This document shows, piece after piece, positions 57,501-64,000 of a DNA stretch of 64,000 bases. The DNA comes from Annulohypoxylon bovei var. microspora. Its lineage: Eukaryota; Ascomycota; Sordariomycetes; Xylariales; Hypoxylaceae. The stretch's first letter is position 1. Each line of letters starts with the position of its first letter. The position numbers were made by a program, and so were the translations under genes. The stretch covers positions 186,001 to 250,000 of the forward strand of contig MU405232.1 in NCBI GenBank assembly GCA_022836615.1. The letters are read 5' to 3'. Below the pieces are notes generated by a model. That model did not search any database. It saw nothing but the letters and a program-made list of their open reading frames with translations, and was not told the DNA's origin.

Positions 57501-59148
57501 TTGCACTTGATCCCTTGATGCGCACAATCGTCGTAGACTTCCATCAATGAGATCAGGGTCTTGCTTAGTTGCTCGACCTCCTGCTGTTCTGAAAAGTCTA
57601 CTGGGGTGAATCCGTTTCGGGAGAGTAGATGGAGTGATGTAACATGGAAACGAGCGATGGTCTCGAGACAGTAGATTTGGTCCTCGATTTCCGCGGGTGT
57701 CATGGCGTACTTCTGGAAAGAGAAATCTATCCGAATAGCTCGAGTACGGTCCCAGAGGAAACTGTGCCGTTGAGGTAGCAGGTCGTCTGACTCGATAAGG
57801 TCGGTCAAGTAACTCAATGTTCTGCGAAGTGTCTTGACTGATCGGACATCCATAGGGAGCGGCGCATCTTGTCCTGCTGCTGATCGAGCAAGCCGCTTAA
57901 CCATGAGCTCAGGTATCGGAACAAGATCACCATGCTCGTCTGTGTCTTTCTCCGGACCTTTGATATCATGCTCAACAATGCGGGTAATTTGCTCCCACTC
58001 AGGACACATCTCTTCACATATTCCCTTAAAGACAAGCGCTTCGTCAAGCCTCCGCTTTTTGTCCGGATCGTCAATCAAATCTGCTCGCATCAGCGACTTC
58101 CTCGCCCTTTCTCGGTACGCTTTGTGGGACTCGCGCAGGCGCTCTATAGTTTGACGGTTCTCGAAGCTTCCTGGATTCTCCGGCCATCGTGGTGGTTTGA
58201 TGTTGTCCTTCTGTAACTGGTCGAAAATCTTCTTAGCGAAGACATCTGGTTCCTCTCTCCTAGAACTCGCTGGTTTATCAATTCCAAGCGAGTTATCTTT
58301 CTTAGTATCCCGGGTAGATCGAATAGAAGCAACCTCAAGATCTGGCGACTTGTGTGTGAATTTAGTTCTTCGCTGGGGATCGTTCTCGTTCTTCCGCTTT
58401 CCATTGATTTGACTTCTAGGTGCTGGATCTGAAGCCTTCTGACTCTGGGTTGGCCATGCTGGTTTGACATATTCGGAAACTTTTCTCACTCCATTCGTGT
58501 TTAGTATAGATTTAGCACCACTACCATTAGTAGGCGTCAAGGATTGCTTCGCGAAGGGGTTTGGCGTTGAAGAGGTGTTGTTAGCGGTAGCCGTCGGCTT
58601 AGAAGCCTGTCCAAAGCTAGGCTTGCCGAAAGACTTCGGTTCTCTAGGGGGTAGGTTCTGTAGTTGTCCGAAAGGAGAAGCCGTTCGGGTTTGAGGCGTA
58701 GAGGTCGATGTCATAAAAGGATTCGCGGGTTTAGCTAAGAAAGGGTTTGACGCGGATGACGCTCCGTTAGTCTGCTTTTGCAAAAACGGGTTGGCTGGAT
58801 TGGTTGGGTCGGCTTTCATCTGAGCGAATGGGTTCGCTGGCTGTGAGGAAATCGGTTGGGCAAAGGCTATAATGGAAGAAACATAGTCAGTGGTCTTGAA
58901 GCATCCCTACATCTTCCTCACTCCGGTATCCCATCGCGCTCCAACATCTTGATATGTTTCATCACCCATCCATTCACTCCCTCGAGTCGACTATCGGTAT
59001 AGATTCGATGGCGCCGAGATTTGGTAAATGATTCGCCGTGATTATTACTGTAGTTATTGAGAAAAGGGACATCGCTTTACTTACGGTTGCTAGGTGGGTT
59101 CGGCGTTTGGCCGACTCCCCAGCCACCCTGCCTCTCAGAAAAGGCCAT
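54506..59148 (-). CDS. sac3: Sac3/GANP-family TREX-2 mRNA export scaffold
   Basis: 1474-aa protein from exons 59085..59148 and 54506..58866 (218-nt intron). Exon 1 adds MAFSERQGGWGVGQTPNPPS and joins in frame to FAQPISSQPANPFAQ. The N-terminal ~140 residues carry repeated NPF motifs and FG-like SPFGQ/KPSFGQ units that bind the export receptor Mex67. The SAC3/GANP PCI-like domain spans roughly residues 303-635 (GICEEMCPEWEQITRIVEHD, TLRRTLSYLTDLI, FHVTSLHLLSRNGFTPVDFS, FRGYFIVFNAFNP). The middle is Ser/Thr/Pro-rich. A long basic helix at ~1030-1145 (FFYRWKDGFRKRRRIRRMKM) is the CID region that binds Sus1 and Cdc31. Together this is the TREX-2 scaffold linking transcription to the nuclear pore. 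The start at 59148 is supported by the in-frame splice. Confidence 0.93.
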
Positions 59149-60554
59149 TGCGCAGCGTCGCGGTGTCAAGCGTGTAGGTTGTCATCGATGATGCAAGGTA
59201 ATCGAGATTAATCAGGAGGGCTGTAAACTAAGGTGGACGGTGTAGAGGAACTGGTGGGAAAGTACACAAAGAACAGTCGCCTCGAGATCCGCAAAGGAAT
59301 ATCTCAATTAGACTAAGAACATGGATAAGAAGCGCGTGTAGGTCGATAAGAACACGTAAGAGGGGAATTCCAATGAAGAGTGGTGCTCTGACCAATGATG
59401 CGCAGTAAGAGAGTTGAGAGAAAGTTGTTTTACAAGAGTCAAAATCTGATGATTGACAATTGATGGTGTTGATCAACCCATGTAGGGATTAGAATCGCAT
59501 GCGGAAGAATAACAGCTACCTAGGAAGCTAAGGGATTCCTGCCTGATTTGACCGCCTTAATCCTGTCCGAAAATGGCTTAGGTGCCTCAGTCGACGCAAA
59601 GGTACAGCGCATCGAAACACAAAGGCTGGTCCAAGCTCCTCAGTCAATCCATGGATGTTAATTGGTGATTTGTACTACGTATTTAGGTACCTTCAGTACC
59701 TATCAGGTACAAACAGTAACAATTTGCCTTCTGTAAATTAGAAATTATAGCGCTATCAAACCGCCATTTCCTCCCCGCAGACTACCTAATTACACTTAGT
59801 TAGTTGGTTAGATGTCTAAACTTGAAGATGAGGTCATCGCAACTTATTGTAACCATTTACCGTATTTACCGTACCGACTATATTGCGGCTGTATTTTTAA
59901 TTGCTTGAGCGGCATTGGATTTGTATGTACATAGTGTCCATTGTATGAGATAAGGAAGGAACCAGCCGAAGCTTAAGTTATTTAGGGATAAGTTGGGGTC
60001 AACACAACCTTATTCAAAGTTAAAAGTCCATGCGGTTAATTCTTTAATTAGCTAGCACCATTTCCATCTTATCCTTACCTCTCTATCTTGTTCTATTCCC
60101 TCATGAACTCTGCCCTGGCTTTGCGAAGTCTCTCTTTTTCAAGGGTCTCGTGTACGTATGTAGCATGGAAACTTCAATCTCACCTGCATCAATCAACCAT
60201 ATCGCGTTTCCCTTGTGCATACCAACCATCACAAACATATCCATATTCTTCATCCCTTGATATTTTAATAGTTTCTCTGTTGTCAGCGAATGAGCCATAA
60301 TTTCCTCTTGGTCGCATCACGCATGATTTCTAGCAATTGAACAACGAATCGAACGAATATTAGACCGGAGGTCCGACGCTTCGAGCCTTGTTATCCATCC
60401 ATGTATCTAACTATCTAGTCTCTAGATAGTTTGCTTGTAACACTAATATTCCCCGAGCGAATAACGGCCCAGGAAAGTCTCCTCGAATATCTGTGGCGTC
60501 CATCCTACACCGACTACATATACGAGTAAAGCCTGCGGGCACCCGCCATTAACA
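59149..60554. other. Divergent intergenic region, 1.4 kb
   Basis: Upstream of Sac3 (-) and the 60555 gene (+). It contains TAGGTACCTTCAGTACCTAT-type words near 59692. No convincing gene; small open frames here have no protein character. Confidence 0.5.
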
Positions 60555-61889
60555 ATGGCATTCCTCGAAGACCCTCGTCTACGGCAGCGATGGAACCAGA
60601 TCTCGCATACCACTGAGGCAGTCACCGAGAACGCGGCTGCTGGTATTTGGAGCTTTGGGCATACCTACGTCACACCTTGCCTCTCATCCATCACATCAGC
60701 CCTGGAAGGCTGCTCGACAGTCTGCCTCGGCGACCGCGAAGAACGGACACGACGAGCACGGGAACGGCAGCGGGCGCAAGGGAGGGCCGAATATAGCTTC
60801 GACTTCTACGATGACTGGGACGAGGAGTTAGGTGGCGGGGATGATGGAGGGCTACTTGGTGGTTGGCATAGCGAAGACTGGGATCGTCTACTCGCGGGCA
60901 CCGGAAAGAAACGGGCTGGGGGCGACGTTCAGGAACAACCCAGGAGGAAGCGAGGAATGAGTTACGGGACAAGAGGACCGCGGAAGAGGGCCGGCACTCA
61001 GGACGACCCTACTATCATTCCGAGCACCGCCCCCTTGGGCTTCTTAGGTCGTCTGCCGTTCAAGATTGGAGGAACCTTAAGATATAAACCTAGTGCGGCG
61101 AATCTACAGGAGCATCCAGGAGCATCAAGATCGGGACTAGAAACAGAACGCGAACCATTATTAGGTCATGACGAGGGCACAGCACATCTTGACGAGTCAC
61201 CGACGCACAGTAGGAAACGAAGCGGGACGGTAGGCAGTGGAGATACTAGTGACTCATACAGGTCAAGAGGCGATCTCTTCCCAAGCGACGATGAAGGAGA
61301 AGAAGACGCAATTCCATTAGACGACGAATTCACCATTGCGCTAGAGCACGTAGACGATCGCTCGAGTAATAAAACCAGGAGTAGCAAGGGGAAACGGATT
61401 GCAGGCCGCACGATACCAAGAAGCGTCTCGAGGACGACGATAAATTCAACAAGGCCATCCTTACGTCCCAGCTTCGGCTCGGGATCTATTCCTCCAGAAA
61501 GTCCCGCGTTACTTTCGACCCCATCACTGGAAGATTTACGTTTGGAGGAGGAGAGGACAGAAAGAGAAGAAGACGAAATATTGGAGAAAAAGAGGCACGC
61601 GGCCGCAGATTTAGCTCTTCGTCGTGGGCTAAGTCGAGAAAATCTTCAGATAGAATCTGTCCGTGAGGTCAAGTCTGAAATGATAAGGGTCGAAAAGGTA
61701 CCGGTTCCAGAAGAAGTTGTCTTGGATGAAGATACAGATGACGAGCAAGCCGAGGTTGGAACTAGGTCAGTGGCAGAGGAGCGTCGCCAGTCACCAGCAT
61801 CGGCACCGGCACTACTACCAACCAGTCCAAAACCGACGGATATACCACAAGGAGACTTCGTACCTGCACGATTGCCATATTTCCGATAA
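60555..61889 (+). CDS. Hypothetical fungal protein with conserved-looking N-terminus
   Basis: 444-aa single-exon protein. The first ~100 residues look folded and ordered (FLEDPRLRQRWNQISHTTEA, GIWSFGHTYVTPCLSSITSA) and include three Cys (LEGCSTVCLG). A basic RRARERQRAQGRAEYSF stretch and an acidic aromatic DFYDDWDEELGGGDDGG segment follow. The rest is Ser/Arg/Glu-rich and probably disordered, with a short coiled coil near LEDLRLEEERTEREEDEILE. There is no signal peptide or clear membrane helix. SYRSRGDLFPSDDEGEEDAI has the look of casein-kinase-2 sites. I do not recognise a named family; such proteins are usually listed as hypothetical in filamentous ascomycetes. Confidence 0.75.
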   Translation: MAFLEDPRLRQRWNQISHTTEAVTENAAAGIWSFGHTYVTPCLSSITSALEGCSTVCLGDREERTRRARERQRAQGRAEYSFDFYDDWDEELGGGDDGGLLGGWHSEDWDRLLAGTGKKRAGGDVQEQPRRKRGMSYGTRGPRKRAGTQDDPTIIPSTAPLGFLGRLPFKIGGTLRYKPSAANLQEHPGASRSGLETEREPLLGHDEGTAHLDESPTHSRKRSGTVGSGDTSDSYRSRGDLFPSDDEGEEDAIPLDDEFTIALEHVDDRSSNKTRSSKGKRIAGRTIPRSVSRTTINSTRPSLRPSFGSGSIPPESPALLSTPSLEDLRLEEERTEREEDEILEKKRHAAADLALRRGLSRENLQIESVREVKSEMIRVEKVPVPEEVVLDEDTDDEQAEVGTRSVAEERRQSPASAPALLPTSPKPTDIPQGDFVPARLPYFR

Positions 61890-63043
61890 TAACAGCTATC
61901 ACGTATCGTTGACTCGCAAACTTCGATCCTAATTATTGTCATTTGCGGTCCGTCTGCGGTATAGCAGCGTGTTCAGATACCGATACCATAACAAGATCGG
62001 GGATATAGACTCAAACCCCCCCGGGTCTCGACGACGTTCACGATGAAGCATGAAGTTTTTCTTGCGTGTATAATTCAATAACACATGAACGCATGACGTT
62101 GATGATATGAGTAACTGCCAGCAACCTTTTAGCAAGCAGATTGCCTTCCTGGATATTCAATAATGCGTGTATTTTATAGAGTCCAGAGATATTACTAGGG
62201 ATGATGGGTCTAGAAGACAAGGTGGGGGATCTTATAGATCACGCAAAGATTCAACGACTTGCTATTTCTAGATAAGCGGGTTACATGATGTATATTATAT
62301 TATAGGAGTTTGAGCTCTGCAGCGAACAACATCCAAAATTTGGATACACCTTCAGCTATGTATAGTATGAGAGGCTAGTGCTGGTATACCTACCTACCTA
62401 TGTAAGACGAAGTCTCAAACTTGTATTCATGATAAGAGACTGTCACTCATTACTCGAAAGTCTAGCCAATGAAACTCCTCTAGAGAGATGGAATGGCGGC
62501 TGGAAGTCTGAAAGTCTGGAATAGCATTATTTAGCCCCCCTCAAGTCCTTCGTTGCCCAAAGTAGATATGCCTCGGCACCTCCGCTGTACCCCAGAACCC
62601 CACATCGCAACCGGTCGAGCTTAGCTCCCGAGAACTATTGGAATTTACCAATGGGACCACAATGTCGGGATAACTTAAAGCTTGGGGAAGTCGGCCTGTC
62701 GCTAAATACAGATAGTGGTTCCTGTATCCCTTTATTTATGAACATTTTACTTCGGGCTTAGGAATCTCACCAAATCTGCTTGTATAAAAGACGTTTGCTT
62801 TAGAAACGAACTGTACAGGTCTTGCCGAGACGCTGTTGGATCAAATCTCATATTCTTTACCAGCCATCGCCCTCGCCCATCATCCGAGTTGGCCGAGTTG
62901 ACGGGCCTCCTAAATATAAACCCGCTAGTTCACTGTTAAGACTACGGCCTAGGAGCAGCAAACAGGCTCGGTTTTAACTTACACATCTACGCACTTACCT
63001 TCGTACATTCACACATACTTACACCCATCCCCCTAAACCCACA
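61890..63043. other. Intergenic with promoter of the nitronate monooxygenase gene
   Basis: Between the 60555 gene and the right-edge gene. TACCTACCTACC words lie near 62388-62400. A C/A-rich leader starts around 62970. No other gene. Confidence 0.5.
62783..62790 (+). promoter_or_regulatory. Possible TATA box of the nitronate monooxygenase gene
   Basis: TATAAAAG 254 bp upstream of the ATG; the distance is somewhat long unless the leader is long or spliced. Confidence 0.4.
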
Positions 63044-64000
63044 ATGGCGCCTCCCCAAGGACCCATCGTGACGCCCCTAACAACCCTGCTCGGGATCCAG
63101 CACCCCATCATCCTCGCGGGCATGGCCCGCGTGTCGGGCGGCGCCCTCGCCGCCGCCGTCTCCAACGCCGGCGGCCTGGGCGTCATCGGCGGCTTCCAGT
63201 ACACGCCCGACCAGCTGCGCGCCATCGTCGCGGACCTCAAGGCCGCGCTCGCGTCGCCCGACCTGCCCTTCGGCATCGACCTCGCGCTGCCGCAGGTCGG
63301 CGGGAACGCGCGCAAGACGAATCACGACTACACCGGCGGCAAGCTCGACGAGCTCATCGATATTACTATCGAGAGCGGCGCGAAGCTGTTCGTCAGCGCT
63401 GTGGGCGTGCCCCCGCAGCACGTCGTGGATCGCTTGCATAAGGCGGGCATCCTGGTTATGAACATGGTCGGCCACCCGCGCCACGCGCGCAAGGCGCTGG
63501 ATCGCGGCGTGGACATGGTGTGCGCGCAGGGCGGCGAGGGCGGCGGCCACACGGGGGACATCGCGTCGTCGGTGCTGATCCCGGCGGTCGCCGACGTCGC
63601 GGCGTCCTACAAGCCGGCTCTGCTCAACGGCCAGCCGGCGCTCGTCGTCGCGGCGGGCGGGATCAACGACGGGCGCTCGCTGGCCGCGAGCCTGATGCAG
63701 GGCGCGGCGGGGGTGTGGGTGGGCACGCGGTTCGTGGCGAGCACGGAGGCCAGCGGCAGCGAGGCGCACAAGCGGTCGGTAGTCGAGTGCGGGTGGGAGG
63801 ACACGCAGCGCACGCTGGTGCTGTCGGGGCGGCCGCTGCGCATGCGCACCAACGCGTACATCGCGCGCTGGCACGCGCAGCCCCAGCGGATCAAGGAGCT
63901 GTGCGACCAGGGCGTCGTGCCCATCGAGTACGACTTCGAGCAGAACGGCGACGCCGACATCGACCCCCCGCACCTCATGGGCCAGGTCGCCGGCGCCATC
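63044..64000 (+). CDS. Nitronate monooxygenase (2-nitropropane dioxygenase family), 3' end outside window
   Basis: 319 codons in the window, no stop before the right edge. The FMN-binding TIM barrel is recognisable. The first strand and loop are LLGIQHPIILAGMARVSGGA, then SNAGGLGVIGGFQY, and GAKLFVSAVGVPPQHVVDRL in mid-barrel. The phosphate-binding and active-site segments are AQGGEGGGHTGDIASS, with the conserved His, and AAGGINDGRSLAASLMQGAA followed by GVWVGTRF. These enzymes oxidise alkyl nitronates, such as propionate-3-nitronate, to carbonyl compounds plus nitrite, and protect cells from this poison. Being about 350-380 aa in fungi, the protein should end some 100-200 bases beyond the window. 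Third codon positions are nearly all G/C. No targeting signal seen. Confidence 0.92.
   Translation, partial: MAPPQGPIVTPLTTLLGIQHPIILAGMARVSGGALAAAVSNAGGLGVIGGFQYTPDQLRAIVADLKAALASPDLPFGIDLALPQVGGNARKTNHDYTGGKLDELIDITIESGAKLFVSAVGVPPQHVVDRLHKAGILVMNMVGHPRHARKALDRGVDMVCAQGGEGGGHTGDIASSVLIPAVADVAASYKPALLNGQPALVVAAGGINDGRSLAASLMQGAAGVWVGTRFVASTEASGSEAHKRSVVECGWEDTQRTLVLSGRPLRMRTNAYIARWHAQPQRIKELCDQGVVPIEYDFEQNGDADIDPPHLMGQVAGAI

Noticed and set aside
60101..60298. 65-codon minus-strand frame upstream of Sac3
   Set aside because: No domain, poor codon bias, and it lies in a promoter region.
63077..63973. 298-codon minus-strand frame opposite the nitronate monooxygenase
   Set aside because: A GC-driven shadow; the plus strand encodes an intact FMN barrel.
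1..64000. CRISPR arrays, prophage or bacterial operons
   Set aside because: The spliced genes are eukaryotic; no regularly spaced repeats were found.

Overview
The window looks like nuclear DNA of a filamentous ascomycete (Pezizomycotina, probably a sordariomycete). Genes are interrupted by short GT..AG introns (49 to 218 nt), many with CTAAC-like branch sites, on both strands and without operons. The families present are typical of such fungi: an SPX/EXS phosphate transporter, a DUF1996 secreted protein, an NIS1-type small secreted protein, a Swa2-type auxilin, a Sac3 mRNA-export factor, an EF-hand MscS channel and an MFS sugar transporter. Intergenic DNA is long (up to 4 kb) and sprinkled with TAGGTA/TACCTA words. 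I recognised no tRNA, rRNA or CRISPR. All intron and exon boundaries below were assigned by eye from splice signals and frame continuity.

Layout: 1-633 5' end of a Syg1/XPR1-like SPX protein (-, runs off the left edge); 2755-3786 GH18 protein; 4487-4947 small basic protein; 5608-8704 five-exon 2OG-Fe(II) oxygenase with a large unknown C-terminal part; 9126-9760 small alanine/glutamate-rich protein (-), divergent from ICln at 10171-11207; 11662-14727 single-pass membrane protein (-); 16017-17940 DUF1996 secreted protein (-); 17.9-21.9 kb gene-free; 21938-24738 Swa2 auxilin; 26607-28515 sugar transporter.

The stretch 28.5-30.5 kb is AT-rich and holds a 430-bp non-autonomous DNA transposon with about 49-bp terminal inverted repeats and an 8-bp target duplication (hAT-like MITE). 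Next come a candidate 50-aa membrane microprotein (31122-31274), an NIS1-like secreted effector candidate (34029-34516), and Ubc7 (35337-35901, -), whose stop codon is followed in frame by about 110 open codons. Then follow an Mmc1-like mitochondrial membrane protein (36378-38291), a 1622-aa WW/glutamine-rich protein (40031-44989, -), an orphan reading frame and a decayed SDR fragment (46.0-47.2 kb), an MscS channel (50721-53315), Sac3 (54506-59148, -), a conserved-looking hypothetical (60555-61889) and the 5' part of a nitronate monooxygenase (63044 to the right edge).

The genes do not form an obvious pathway or biosynthetic cluster; most are single-copy housekeeping genes for trafficking, mRNA export, ERAD, mitochondria and ion homeostasis, with a few accessory secreted or transport genes. 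I did not find a clear new multi-gene system. The observations most worth following are the MITE, the Ubc7 in-frame extension, the microprotein, the oxygenase with its unexplained C-terminal half, and the prion-like WW protein.
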